Origin: Acanthopleura granulata
Lineage: Eukaryota; Mollusca; Polyplacophora; Chitonida; Chitonidae
Direction: 5' to 3'
NCBI GenBank assembly: GCA_016165875.1
Contig: JABBOT010000004.1
Location: 2,294,001-2,358,000 of the forward strand
DNA: 64,000 bases
The position numbers were made by a program, and so were the translations under genes. The notes beneath the pieces are model-generated. The model was not told where the DNA came from. It made no database searches and saw only the letters and a list, made by a program, of their open reading frames with translations. Shown piece after piece: positions 42,770 to 55,375 of this stretch (the stretch's first letter is position 1; every line of letters starts with the position of its first letter).

Positions 42770-45700
42770 CGCCGTCGCTCACCCCCATGTAAGCTGAATG
42801 ACCCCGAGCCCCGGGCAGAGGACATGGAAGAATGGACTTAAAACTTAAGTCTAACATCACATAAAGTGTGTTACAAATGAGAAACCGTTCCTTCAACAAC
42901 TTTATTTCTTTAAATAGCTTTATTTCCTTATAAATAACTTTATGTCCTTAGATGGTTACTTCCTTTGATTACCTTATTTCCTTCATGATGTATAACTTTT
43001 GTCTTTGCATTCCGGAATAATAGCCTTAAATGCAAAGGTTTGTGTAAGTCAAATTCGATAATTCACATTTATCTGACAATTTTTTTTCTCAAAACACTTT
43101 CACCATCGTACATTTCGACTGAGTTATTTTGAAGAAAAAGCTTGTTATGTGGTTTTGGGTTGTAACACACTTTATTTGATACTTCACTTCTACATGCACC
43201 TTTACAGATCCATTTCATGTAAGTGTGCAGTATCGGGCGCATCAGCACGGCTGTGGGCCCCCGGGCCGGGTCTTCATGGGGGTGAACATTGTTGTCCTTC
43301 CAGCTCAATCCTTTGTCCGTTTTTTACATATATATCCGTCTGCTAGATCACATGATCTTTCGTCTCGACGACCGGAAGGTATGTAAGTGTAAGAATAAAT
43401 GTGGGAATCTTACGAGACACGGACAGCGCACCCAACTAGACACTTGTTACGATCAACACAAAAGGTCCCCTTCGCACCATCATTACTGCTTCAAGTCGTT
43501 CTTCATTGTATCTAATAAATCTAACTTTAAATCACAAGAGCCTCGTTATCGCCCACAAATTTGTCACGGAAAGCGGAAGACTGCAACTAGGAAATTCCCC
43601 GCTAATTTGGCCGCAGTGTATACATTTGTCACGCTTACCCTCCTTGGCGTGAACTAACTTTTTGTTCATAAAACGAAACAAAGTCTGTCCTCCATCTGAA
43701 AGAAACTCTGCGAAAGCGGGGTGCACTTTCCTAGGCTGTAACTGGTATTGTAGTGTTTCTGAAAAGAGTATTGGATTGGGCTTTCCCTAGCAGTTAACAA
43801 ATTTTATATCCTTCGAGAATGTCTCAGCAAATGAAACACAAAAGCATGGAACAGAGCAATGACGGTAAGCTGTTCTGGACTCCATGTGTGGTTGAGGCAA
43901 GGGAGGTAACAAGGAACCAGGTACCAATGTTGGATTATGCATCCGGTGTGGATATTGTATGGATTCTGTAATGATATTCTTAGCTGTGACAAGCCATATG
44001 AATGAATTCAAATCTCACTTCTCTTAAATTATTGGTCCTGATACAGGGCATTCCGTTATATTCTATAACCTTCAGTGGATCTGACCATGCAATAGTCTAC
44101 GGAACACTGGTCTGGTTCTAGGTGGTTTACTCAGAGGCGACTTGAGCAGCTTTCCAGGGTAGAATGAACTGTCCGTATGCTCACTAAATAGCATTTTCTC
44201 ATTGTGACATATGCAAACACCTTGAACGATTGAAGACTTCTTTCATCTATTGACTCAGGTACGGGATATCTCTATACAGCATGCCTGTGTGTATAAGCCG
44301 GAAAGATTTGGTGTTTTGATATTAGCAACAGTTGGCAGGGCGAAGAAAAGTGGTATCCGCGAATGTGGAACAAAAGCTGCAAACATTCTGAAAAAATAAC
44401 GTACTGCTCCCTGTTGATGGATTTGTAGCATGTAAGGTCGTGTGGTTTGAAATGATCTCCCGGAGGAATTGGAATCGTCAACCACATTAGGCCCAAGGTG
44501 TACACTAAATCACGGCGAAGGTCTCTGGTATAAAATGATTCCTGCCGAGAATGAACGCCATTGGTATGCAAATAACATACCACAACTTATGTGTGCAAGT
44601 GTCGACATTCTCAAGAGAACAATGAGAAATAACGGTACAATACAAAAGCTGACGATATTACCGATTTGACTAAGGCCTACTGTAAATCGGTGTATGTGTG
44701 GAATTTTTCACACTGTGTATGTTATAACTGAATATATCTGTTATATTTAGTGTTATAATATAATTATTGGAAAACCAATTGCGTAACATATAAAGTTGTA
44801 ACTGTCCGTACATGAAACGTTTGCCAGTATTATAACTGTATTTGTAAGTGAATTCCGAATCAAAAATGTTTGGTTTTGTACCACTGTGTATGTTCAAGTC
44901 TCCAGAATACAAGACAAAGGCAAGTGCTCAGATATATTGTTTGTGTACCATTTAACTTGAAAATTGTTTTGTTTCTGTATCTCTTGTGCTAGTCCAAGAA
45001 TGTTGGCATGTGTGACGTTCTGCTGGTAAACACAAGGTACTGGTCAAACAAATAAACCACTGTTTGTTGCTAACAGTGTTTGATATAGATCTGTACGGGT
45101 TCAAACTACACAAAAATTAAAATTGATCAAAATGGGTAAGATGGCGTTCGATTTTCTCGGCATGAGTGAGTTTGTTTAGTTTGAACGGCTATATATCAGT
45201 TATACAAGGTCAGAAAAATCAAACCACCGATTCTTAAACTTTCGGTGTATACTCTTTGGAAACTTGTAGTGTATGTGATCTTGCGTTTTTGTACAAAATA
45301 GCATGTTATTCGTAAATACGCTCCCAAAATAGTGCAGACATTTTGGTGCTAAGTAATTTAAAATTAAAGCACGGTACTTAAATGTCTTCTTATAATGTGC
45401 AAGTATGGATATGCCGATGGGAGGTTGACAGGCATGAGAACAGCATCCTGAATTAATAATCTATGATTATTCGCGAAAGTTCCGAGCAATTGGGTAGAAC
45501 GTACAAGTTATATGTCTAACTAAGAAGATATATTGAGGCGAAGGCATATATTTTGTAAAGCGTATAACTTGTGCTTAAAATAAAATGCATGTTTCATTTC
45601 ATTCATTCCTATATCGGATTTTTCCTTATGAAACACTAGCGATTGAGACGCTAATTACGGCGTTAGCATTTCGTTTTCAATTTCAGTTATCAGCGAATGC

Positions 45701-46334
45701 AGTTGTCGCCTAGCCTTTCAACCTGCGCAAGCATTAGGCCTTCTCCAACGTGATTATCAATGTTTAGCCCAGAAAATTACCCATAGCCACCTGAAGAAGT
45801 TGAGCGAGGTCTTAGACGTACTTTCTATTCGGGTAACGCATTCACACATGACTGGCGCTAATCTGAAGTGCTCCCGGCGCCGCTGCGATATTGTCAGTGT
45901 AGCAATTAACTCACTTGCACATTAGCGGTAATTAAATCGACTGAAGGAGCTTCGAGGTGTTGGCCAAAACAAAAGAAGCCCAACTGGATTCTGGATTCAG
46001 CTGTTTTTTTCTTGAACTACAACAACGTCATCACAGATCTGGCCATTATATTCTGAGCATTTATTTATTGATCCATGTGTACGTTGCTGAGGGGGACAGG
46101 TTCAATCCCGGACTGAGGCAAAGAATTCCTACAGATTTCCTCGCTGTCATTGTCTGGGGGGCCTGGTGACAAAACCCCACAAATGGCGCTCGTGGGAAGA
46201 GATTGGAGACCACTTATTTTCAGCTCATGCAGCGTGCTAGTCAGCACGTCACAAGTATGAAAATTCGGCACGCTGGGTACATAGTGGAATATGATGAATA
46301 TTTTATGTATAAAATGGAGTCAATTAGAGATTTC
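42770..46334. other. Non-coding DNA, nothing recognised
   Basis: 3' flank of the membrane-protein gene. T-rich repeats of TTTATTTCCTT-like phrases at 42898-42985 form a short degenerate tandem. Overlapping frames at 43069-43730, 43787-44011 and 44255-44912 lack motifs or splice pairs. No SINE was seen. Confidence 0.35.
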
Positions 46335-46492
46335 TACCCAAGACCTCATTTGGCAAGGTCTGCCAGCAATCTACGGATCGTCGTGTTTTTTCCCGGGCTC
46401 TGTCCCGTTTCCTCCCACCATAATGCTGGCCGCCGTCGTAAAAGTGAAATGTGCTTAAGTACAGCGTAAAACACCAACCAAATAAAAAAAAT
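46335..46492 (+). repeat. tRNA-derived SINE, family A, 5' truncated
   Basis: GGCAAGGTCTGCCAGCAATC, GTTTCCTCCCACCATAATGC, TGGCCGCCGTCGTAAAAGTG, GTACAGCGTAAAACACCAAC and a short AAATAAAAAAA tail. Confidence 0.85.
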
Positions 46493-46664
46493 CATTGGCA
46501 AAGGAGTATTGGTCTATTGGAGACATCGTCTTATTAACGAAAGCACCGTATATTGTCATATATTTTAGTTATTCGTTCCAATGTCGTAATATCCCATAAT
46601 TGAATTAGTTGAAATGGAAAAGCCTGCGTCACTTTGCATTGTTTTCGTGTCATTGAGTACATAT

Positions 46665-46903
46665 TTTAAATGTGATGACAACACGGCATTTTGAGTAATT
46701 CTAGACCAGTGACCTATTATAATGCAATTTTTGACCAAAATTTAACTTGAAGCATGGTGTCAAGGAGCGTGTAAGGTGTTACTTCTTAAACACTGACATG
46801 AAACCTAGCGGAAGTGAATTGACAAAAGACCGGATTTCACCGCTAACGTGTGACCATTTGTTGTCCATCACACTGTCGTCGCTGCTCTGGTTTTACTCTC
46901 TAC
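46665..46903 (+). repeat. Dispersed repeat, copy 2
   Basis: Counterpart of 15480-15760. Blocks in the same order include AATGTGATGACA, GAGTAATTCTAGACCAGTG, GTTACTTCTTAAACACT and CCGGATTTCACCGCTAACGT. It stops where the 197-bp tandem array begins. Confidence 0.7.
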
Positions 46904-47496
46904 GCTGTAGTTTTTTATGTTTATATATTCACTTCCCATGGTTTTTTTAGGGGTCAACACAGGTTCCCTGTGGGATACCTCTTGAAATCGCTCGGATTAT
47001 TATTATTAGTAGTATTAGTCCTCTCGTGAAATTGCAATATCTGCCAAACTACTGAAGGTAGAGAATCCAAACTTTGCAGTCTTGATAACGAACAGATGAA
47101 GCTGTCGTTTTTTATGTTTATATATTCACTTCCCATGGTTTTTTTAGGGGTCAACACAGGTTCCCTGTGGGATACCTCTTGAAATCGCTCGGATTATTAT
47201 TAGTAGTAGTATTAGTCCTCTCGTGAAATTGCAATATCTGCCAAACTACTGAAGGTAGAGAATCCAAACTTTGCAGTCTTGATAACGAACATATGAAGCT
47301 GTCGTTTTTTATGTTTATATATTCACTTCCCATGGGTTTTTTAGGGGTCAACACAGGTTCCCTGTGGGATACCTCTTGAAATCGCTCGGATTATTATTAT
47401 TAGTAGTATCAGTCCTCTCGTGAAATTGCAATATCTGCCAAACTACTGAAGGTAGAGAATCCAAACTTTGCAGTCTTGATAACGAACATATGAAGC
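46904..47496 (+). repeat. Three near-identical 197-bp tandem repeats
   Basis: Units start at 46904, 47101 and 47298, each GCTGT-GTTTTTTATGTTTA, with GGGGTCAACACAGGTTCCCT and CGTGAAATTGCAATATCTGC, ending GATAACGAACA-ATGAA. Differences are a few substitutions and an ATT/AGT microrepeat change. Minus-strand 67-codon frames repeat with the unit and are not taken as genes. Confidence 0.93.
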
Positions 47497-48112
47497 AACG
47501 TGATTTAGCCGCCATTTTGAATTTCATTGTTAAGCTTAAAAAATCTTCTCACAAACGATTGTACCTGTCGGGAGGAAATTCTATTTCCTCTTTCTAGGTG
47601 GATGGCCCTACTTAGTTAACCTAACGCGTTAACTTGGATGTGCAAATTAGTCTGTAATTGACCTCCGAAGTTACGTAAAAGATTACGTCACCTCTAAATA
47701 CTTCTGAAAATCATTAAAAGAAAAGAGCACATTTATACAACTTACACCTTAAATGATAGAGCTACACAAACTGTGTGGAATGCTATTTTTCTTTTTTTTT
47801 TTTTTACATTTTTTAAAAGTTTCGTAAAAGAGTCGAACTGTTTTAAACATCGTCGTTTTTTACAAAATCCGCCTATTCGAGGTACATAGAGTCCCGCCAT
47901 GTTTTAGGCTTGTTCAATGAAAATCCTCTTTTCCTCCTCTTGAATATTCATTGTGACGTCACTGTACTTAAGGTTTTACTCCTGCCATTTAATTAACGTG
48001 CATTTCCAGTCTCAGCTAAATATACTCGCACATCGTGATAATCGTGGAGTTTAATTTTTGTTAAAGCGAACTCTAACAAGGAAGAGTTTGAGATGTACTA
48101 GAGGGCCATATC
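47497..48112. other. Non-coding DNA, nothing recognised
   Basis: Includes a T-run at 47789-47805. No exon or repeat recognised before the THAP-like frame. Confidence 0.35.
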
Positions 48113-48220
48113 ATGCCTACATGCGTGGCTGTAGACTGCCAAAAGGTGTCTGAATTGCGATGTCCTGAAGGCAGAGAACGCAACCTGTCCTTTCACAGAT
48201 TCCTCCTGTCAAAGCCAGAA
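48113..48220 (+). CDS. Possible N-terminal half of a THAP-type zinc finger
   Basis: ATG 48113 codes MPTCVAVDCQKVSELRCPEG then RERNLSFHRFLLSKPE. THAP domains start M-P-x-C-x(2-4)-C and have a conserved SFHRFP about 20-25 residues later; here C4-x4-C9 and LSFHRFL fit, with Leu for the Pro. The second half (the paired Cys-x2-His and the AVPTIF end) is not seen; the frame runs on to 48619 with unlike composition, so an exon boundary or decay after about 48220 is likely. THAP proteins bind DNA, and the domain is shared with P-element transposases. On the minus strand a Ser/Asp/Glu-rich frame overlaps. Confidence 0.35.
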
Positions 48221-50215
48221 ATCCCGGCTCACACTCACTTGAGCCTGATGCGTGGTCGGTCGAACTACTGCTCTCAGCCTCACTCCTCTGCGATTCAAGC
48301 TGGTAGCTTTGTAAGCCGAAGTTATATTCACTATCATCAGAACTACACCTGGGGTCCCCACCGATGCCCCCCCCCCTTATGTTTTCTACATGATTTTTTT
48401 TGCCTTCAAAAACAGAAGAGCTGCTTTGCAAAGTTAAACACGATGACGTTAGCAATCTGTTGTATAAATATGTTCTTTTCTTTTAACCAAACATACTGTC
48501 TGGTGGTCCTTGTTGTCAAGATTACAAATCTGCGAGAAACTAGTTTCATACATTGTATACTTTTTAAGTTTTTGCTAAGAAACCAACAAAAATTTCTCAA
48601 AACTCTCCCATTTGAATAATATGGAGCAGTAGATCAAAGGCACAGTTCTCACGCTAACAACAGTTTGGCTGTCTTGAGTGGAGTAATCTAATTCAGTCTG
48701 GCGCCGGGAGCAATACATCAAAGCTACAGTTTATCCCTACATGTGGACTACATACAGGACTATTTATTTTCTTTTCACTGGCTTTCACCATGGCCCCAAT
48801 GAACATTGTACCTAGCGGTCTCAGGTTCAAATCCAGCTAAATCCTGCTGGCCTTTTTTTTCTCTCTCTTTTTTTAAGCATTATGAAATTATTATTTACTG
48901 CAGGCTAGTCCTATCACTCTGAAGTTCAATTCCAGTCTGTTTCTTATCATTTTTACACGGAAATGTTTCCCAACAATTTTTATTTTTCAACCTGACCTAC
49001 TTTGGATGCCACATTGCCATGAATATAATGCGTTGACATGTCATTTTCTGCCGAAGGGTTTATCTGATCGAGTTGAAATTTAAAACGCAGACAGAATACG
49101 TTTCATGTCTTGAAAACTGTAGAAATGCACTGATTACCGAAGTTTTCATGTGACCAAAAAAATTTTAATTTAAATATTTTAAGTATGTTACCGTGTGTAG
49201 TTTGACGTCCTGATGACGAATCAGATCTTATTTTTGTATACTTTTGATGCAATTTACGATCAAAGTTCGAAAATTTCAATTTTTCCCAAATTTGAAGGTA
49301 ACGTTACAGAAAACCGTTAGTGTTGTAACGGTGAAAATTACTGAGTGCAAAGGGCCAGATATGCACTATGCAAAATGCGAAAAAGCAAAATTTCACCGCA
49401 TTTAGGGGTCACGTGATAGGAAACCGTTATAGCTCTAAATCTGGACATCGCTGAGTGCAGTTAACTATGAGAATGGAGATTGTCCTTGCTACACTGCATT
49501 ATTATGGGCTATGGGCAAAAGATCAAAGCCAAACTGCTTCCACGCTGATTTTTAGTACTAGGTCCATTGTACATGATACCTGGTAGTCATGGGTTCAAAT
49601 CCAGCACGTTTTTTTCAGTCTTTTCACTTTTTTTCTCTTTTTTCTTACCATGAAGTTATCTGGAGACTACCAGATGTGGTAATAATGTAGACCCAGGCAA
49701 TGCTGTTGGATAACAGCTTAAATTTTTTTTTTTATAGAAAGACGTCTACCCTGGAAGGGGGGGGGTTCACACATAATTTACTCTAACGAACAGGAGTAAG
49801 AAAAAATATGATGTATAAAGTTAGGCAACCGACTGATAAAGTAATATCAGTCACATTCCATGCAATGACAATTGTGAAACACTCAACACGGATATTTCGG
49901 GGTTGATGTGGTTGATCTCACTGGAACACACTGAAACTCGAACTATATACGTGTATATTCCTTATAGACGAGTTTCTACATTACGCATACAGATGTAGAA
50001 ACATTTCTTCTACAGGTAAAACGAATCAGTGACACGAACAGTGATTTCTGCTGAATGCCATATTGTGCTTATTGCCATACTACCTCTAGAACTGTGGTGT
50101 GTTGTGCTATTTTTGTTCCATGATTCCACCATGCTATGTTTTTACGTATGAGTTGCATTCTCCAGCAGAGGGTATTTAAATTTCCTCTTGAGTGTCATCG
50201 GCCAGGTGCACATTG
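48221..50215. other. Non-coding DNA with short tRNA-like pieces
   Basis: Three B-box-like stretches followed by T-runs stand out: GGTTCAAATCCAGCTAAATC at 48830, GAAGTTCAATTCCAGTCTGT at 48921, and GGGTTCAAATCCAGCACGTT at 49590. The first and third also share CATTGTAC and an upstream ACCTAGC/ACCTGGT. They may be degenerate SINE starts. A C-run of 10 lies at 48367-48376 and a G-run at 49758-49767. No gene recognised. Confidence 0.35.
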
Positions 50216-50417
50216 CCATCCTTTTTCCCGAGCCTGGCCAACTCAAACGATAATCTCGTGTCCGACCTAGGATTACATGTGCACGCTCCGCCTTACAAAT
50301 GCCACTTGGCTTCACGTGCAGATTACGGAATGTCGACAAAATCCAAATATCTGGGCAAAAACTGGTGCTATGACACTATGCAGACAGTACGATGTGATAA
50401 CAAACTGTCAAATGAGG
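50216..50417 (+). CDS. Weak candidate exon
   Basis: A frame open from 50192 includes NLVSDLGLHVHAPPYKCHLA and SKYLGKNWCYDTMQTVRCDN, ending at a fair donor (AATGAG followed by GTACTT). A pyrimidine tract ATCCTTTTTCCCGAG could be the acceptor. Composition is natural, but no partner exon or family was found. Confidence 0.2.
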
Positions 50418-52697
50418 TACTTTTAATTTAACATTCAGCTAAACAATTGCCGGACCGCGGGTGCACTTGAGTCATCCTCTGAAATCTAAATGGTCGGCTT
50501 TAATTATAGCTGTGAAGACGGCGCTTGTCTATCGTGTCTTCACGGCTAAAAGTTTTATTCCTAAATTGCCATTATTTTCGACAATAGAAAGGGAGTTGTC
50601 TCCATCTGTAGTGCAATCCAATGTCTTGCCTGAAATTTCCCGTAGGACCTGAGAGGCAACCAACCGAAGGAGGTGTTACAAGACACAATTTCAATCAGCC
50701 TTTACACTTTGAAGGAGGACTTTTCAGTGCTTGTGTAATATGTTCAATTAATCGAAGTGTTAGTGGATCAATGTAAGTGTTGAAGATCCATCTGGTATTC
50801 GTCTTCTTTCTGTAGTCATGCTTTATGTTTGTAACTGTTTCTAACAGTTTCTTTCAAGGTTTGCATCATGTCATCGTAGCATCTGTATTGATTCACAGGA
50901 CTCCATGTGTGGGAAAGTCTGGATACTGAATTTATGCGTCATACAACACGGCCTCTAGTTACTATTGATTTAAATCAGAGTTTGTTTCTATGGTTACACC
51001 CCACCCCCCGCACGCCACCCCACCCTCCTAGCAGCTAATACGTATGTATAGGCCTACTCAGGGCCGGGTTAGCTAGGCTCTGCCGTAACTACCCACGCGA
51101 CCCTGATGCCTCAATCGTGACCCACTTCTCCTGTCTTCGGGTTTACTTCGGGAATGGCCGAATCTAGCCTTATGTGTATAAGCCAGATAGATATTTCCGC
51201 TCCTCATGACCGGACTTCCTTCGCTAGTAGATAAAGAGACCCGCGTGGCTGTGTTTCAGTCCATTTCCTGAATTTTGTGTGTCTGTGTGACATTTGAGAC
51301 TATGCGTGGGCTCTAGGACTGTGTCAAGTTGAGGACTTTGAGAACAACACAGAAAAGAATTAGAATTGAGCTGTACATTGGCCTGTTACCGAAGTCTGTA
51401 GTATTAAGAGATAGACATGAATGGCCGTGTGTTTTTGTTTGTCCATGACGCGTTCTGTTCATGCACAATTAAGATTAACGTTGTGTTAAAAGGATAGGTT
51501 ACGGGAAAAGTGTGACATTTCAGCTCTTGCCGTGAGTCCGTTTGCCGTCTCATAACTTTTTAAATCTACGCGCTGTCTGCCTGGTTCCCGACATACGCGA
51601 CACAATACACTAGAGGCCAAAGTCTCGACGTAGGAAGGTATGTTATATAGCATGAAAGGGCAAAGACACAGCGGTCTCTTTCAGGTTTGTACGCGTGCGT
51701 ACTACAGTAAATCAAGTCTCCACCACTGAAAACGTCCACAAGGGGGAGAGTCACATACACTCACGTGTGCAGACATTCATCGAGGTAACATTTTTGAGAC
51801 CACGGTCTCTTTGCCTTGCGCTATATAATATACCTCCTACCATGTGACGCATGCGTCGATTGTAATGGCAACTTTTCTCAGGAAGTCTGCATAAGTACAT
51901 GTAGGATAAGCTTCTGAATACAGGTAAGACACCAAACTAACCAATTAATAACCTTCTAGTGTTATTAAGTTACTATTGCTGTTTTACATTGGTCTTCAGA
52001 TAAAGAACTCGTATCATGGAGACTGGAAAAGTTGATCACTGAGGACAGTCTCGAAAAATATCCTTGTTTCTCGCACTGCCTGGCGTGCAAGAGCACAGCA
52101 TGAGTGGAGAACGGTAAATTGAAAAGTTTGCAATGTAGCAACAGCACGCGATACTAGAAACGATGGCCAAACCGGAGTGTGTTGCCCCCCCCCCACAAAT
52201 AAAATAAGTAAAAAAATAAATTTTTAGTTATATATTTGCAGAGGTTATCCATCTAATAAACCAAAGAGTATTAAGGGCTTTATAACTGAAGGGATGATAT
52301 AATGTCATTATCATCTCAAGAAACATAACAAACGCAAAAGAGCACCGTGTACGGCCTTAGACAATGTGATCAACGAGTTGTTCCCCTTGATTTGAGCACA
52401 GCATATCGCTTGAAGGCCTATAGTCGTTCTGTCATATTACGCGAGGAGATACTTACAACATGCTGGTCATAGAGCTTTGTTATGTTACCAGTTGTTATGC
52501 TTATCCATTTATCACCTGGATCTGACGCTGTACTCAGTAACTTTTTATTAAATACCATGGCTGTCAGGTAGTTTGCAGGTGAGGGAAACTATTCAGAGTA
52601 AACCGTCTCACTCAGGTTCCAAGGTCAATATATGCTTACTCATGGAGCCTGGTAATTTACTTTGACAGTACCCTCAAAAAATTTTCCGTTAAATCAG
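50418..52697. other. Non-coding DNA, nothing recognised
   Basis: C-rich patch at 50999-51030 (minus-strand quadruplex-like). Short frames only. No SINE recognised. Confidence 0.35.
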
Positions 52698-52840
52698 TTA
52701 TTTGAAGTATGATGTGGATTGCCTTTCCGTTAATCCAACGGATTAATCCGTCCCTGAAACGAATATAATTATACGTTCCTGATAAACGGATTAATCCGTT
52801 AATACGTCAACGGAAAACAATCAGTCATCCCTCAAATAAC
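52698..52840. mobile_element. Short palindromic MITE-like element with TAATCC sites
   Basis: Arms 52698-52765 and 52772-52840 are inverted (ATTTGA...GAT-...TTTCCGTT... against ...AACGGAAAACAATCAGTCAT-CCTCAAAT). Each arm holds the perfect 14-bp palindrome ACGGATTAATCCGT. The TAATCC core is the binding site of Otx/Pitx-class homeodomains, but here it may simply be part of the palindrome. Confidence 0.7.
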
Positions 52841-53532
52841 GTAGTTAACAGAAGCTTTATTTCAGCTTATTTACTTTTTAGGTCGAAAAAAGCTGTTTCA
52901 GCTTTACATCGGCTATTTTCTCCTAATATATACTATAATGTAGATGTACAAGTTCACTATTTAGATTACGATTACCGTAGTTTTCAGTGTTTTGCGTATG
53001 TTTACAGTATTGTGTGTGTGTCATAAGTAACTCCAACAAGGAGGTTATGTTCCTATCGGTCTTTGTTTACACTTATCTCTTCAGCCTTGCGGAAAAAAGA
53101 GACATCGAGACTGGCTTTCATTATATTCTCATTCAGAATCATTTGTCAGCTATAACGGTGAATATGGCCAGTCGGTATCCCGAACGTTTAGTTTGTGGGG
53201 CAGCATTTGTTCTAGTTCCCACACTAGAGTTGAAAGACTTCATTGGAGTCACATTGCAATAAGTCATGTACCGATGGTTAATCGACCGATGGTAAGCCTA
53301 TACATCTCTTTCAAACGGGCTGAAATAACTCAGATGTGAGAATTTAAATGTCCAAACATATTTTTTCATGAGAGATCATCCTTCGGTGTGGTGGAGGACC
53401 ATATGTTCTATGGTATCTCAAAGCAAATTATGCTTTGCGCTGAGATTGGGTTTGACGACGGCTCCATTGACCTACACTACCTTGTAGATGGTCAAACACA
53501 ACAGCATGCAAACATCGACGCCGTCATGAATT
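52841..53532. other. Non-coding DNA, nothing recognised
   Basis: The frame at 52987-53262 has no signal or motif. Confidence 0.35.
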
Positions 53533-53722
53533 TACTTACTTATTTATTTATTTGATTGCCGTTTTACGCAATTCATGAATATTTCTAGCATACGACTGTG
53601 GTCAGCATTAAGGTGAAGGGAAACCAGGTAGGACCGGGGGGGGGGGACCCACGAGCATCCGCGGGTTGCTGGCGGACCTTCCCACGTACGGTCGGAGAGG
53701 AAGCTAGTATGAGCCGGCCACG
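53533..53722 (-). repeat. tRNA-derived SINE, family A, minus orientation
   Basis: TATTTATTTATTTGATTGCC tail, ATTCATGAATATTTCTAGCA, a G-run expansion (53637-53646), GACCCACGAGCATCCGCGGG, TTGCTGGCGGACCTTCCCAC and GTCGGAGAGGAAGCTAGTAT. Confidence 0.85.
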
Positions 53723-54227
53723 GAGACCCTGAAGCCGTCATGAAGTCGAGCTTGATACATGTACAAGGTGGAACCGACCCAAAATTTTACTGCTCGTAAC
53801 AGCACCCCCCCCCCCTCCTCCCTTCTCCGCCAAACCCTAACCGGCACTAAATTTAGCCCTATAATCAACTGGTATCGCAACTCTAAAGTAAAGCCACTCG
53901 TTTCAGACAACTTATTATACAAAGACATCTTTGATGTGTAAATCAAGACCAGCAGGCGCGTAACGAACGCCGGAGTCCCAGGATTGTCTACTGAATGCTC
54001 ACAGCGGGATAACGTGGAAGATAACTGAGAGCATAGGCAACCAACCGATCCCAGAGTTAGGTAAGATATAAAACCAGGTGGCACATGTTTTTATAGTCTG
54101 AATAAATAAAGTTGGTTCTATGCACTCGTTATGAATCAGTGGAAAGTTCTCCATATAAATGAGTATCTGTGTAGGTGGATAGGTCAGTGGAGGAGTGTAG
54201 GCCTGACATTATTACACACAGATCTGA
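53723..54227. other. Non-coding DNA, nothing recognised
   Basis: C-run at 53805-53814. The minus frame 54084-53704 is open for 126 codons but overlaps the C-run and the SINE edge, has no motif, and is taken as chance. Confidence 0.3.
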
Positions 54228-54335
54228 GGATCGTCAGTAACTCGCCAAAGATCCATGGCTGTCCCCGGGCACTCCGGTTTCCTCCCCCGATAAAAACTGA
54301 TCCCCATGGGCTGGGACCATACATGTCAGCATGTG
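54228..54335 (+). repeat. SINE-related fragment, third type
   Basis: Shares GGCACTCCGGTTTCCTCC and the following CC-ATAAAAACTGA with 14040-14157, preceded by TGAGGATCGTCAGTAACTCG. Confidence 0.5.
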
Positions 54336-55009
54336 TCAATAAAGTGCAAACGAACACTTAAACATCGGGTACTCTCAAGTGGCTCTCAAGTGTCACGCAA
54401 AATCTCGCGTTAGTGTGAGAGCGCGGCATGTGTAGTGACATGCATGCATATCCCTGTTTATAATGGTCCCAGCCATGAGTGAATTTTTGTGTGTGTGTGT
54501 GTATAACCTTAAACAAATATGAAATGCGTTGGCCTATAAATAAGTGAAACATTTGAATAATTTAAGATTTGTCCTCAGTGTTAAAGCTGACAAGTAGATT
54601 TCATGCACAAACCAGGCAGAATGACTACGTGAAGGGAATTCCCATCTAGCGGATGATCAACTTTCCAGCTATCTCGATCTGAGGACCAGTTGTTTCACGC
54701 GACTGACCACACAGTATAAATCAAAAATGCTTTCGCTGTATTAGAATTACTTGAAAGATTTTGGTAATTTTGGCCACATTAACAGTTGCCATTTTTGACA
54801 ATCTGATCAACAACGGCGCTTTCTCCACAAAGGCAGTATGTACCACGGATTTCCACCTAATATGTCCAGTTCTTGTGAGCCCAAGCACGGAGGTAAACTT
54901 TTAGCACCATTTTGTGCCGCCATTTTGTCGCTCATTTTGACAACGCGCTGTCTAGTAAAATGCCACCGGCCAAAGTCTCAGTCATAGCCGTGGTTCTTAT
55001 ATCTGAGTC
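54336..55009. other. Non-coding DNA, nothing recognised
   Basis: A short (GT)n run at 54489-54502. No gene or repeat recognised. Confidence 0.35.
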
Positions 55010-55375
55010 ATCGCCTCGGTGACGTGAGGATTAGAGCGTACGCTTTGGGGTCGGAAAATCGGGATCGATCCTTGGCCGGATCATACCAAAGAATTCAAAA
55101 ATGGTACTAAGTGCTCCCTCGCTTGCCGCTTGGCATTAGGGGGTTAGGGCAAGGAAATAGGACTCGTCGACCCGGTGTCATTATAATGTGACTGGGTGGG
55201 GTGTCGTGTCCGGTGTCTTCGGCATGATGCTCCAGTGGCAGCAACACTTTGTTGGCATGGAATCGCCTTGCTACAAGAAGACACAACATATACATTCTAA
55301 GGACTCCTCGTCATCATATGACTGAAAAATTGTTAAGTACGACATAAGACCCAAGGATACATAGGCCTACATACA
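55010..55375 (+). repeat. SINE family B, near full length with tRNA-like head
   Basis: The start CGCCTCGGTGACGTGAGGAT, TAGAGCGTACGCTTTGGGGT, then ATCGGGATCGATCCTTGGCC resembles a tRNA gene with A-box and B-box positions, followed by the family core (GGTGTCTTCGGCATGATGCT) and the end GTTAAGTACGACATAAGACC. Counterpart of 30361-30652. Confidence 0.75.

Noticed and set aside
46954..47354. Two near-identical 67-codon minus-strand frames
   Set aside because: They are copies of the 197-bp tandem unit and have no coding signal.
48117..48455. Ser/Asp/Glu-rich minus-strand frame opposite the THAP-like start
   Set aside because: Low-complexity composition, no start or splice support; the plus-strand THAP match is more specific.
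53704..54084. 126-codon minus-strand frame
   Set aside because: Crosses a C-run and the border of a SINE; no motif.
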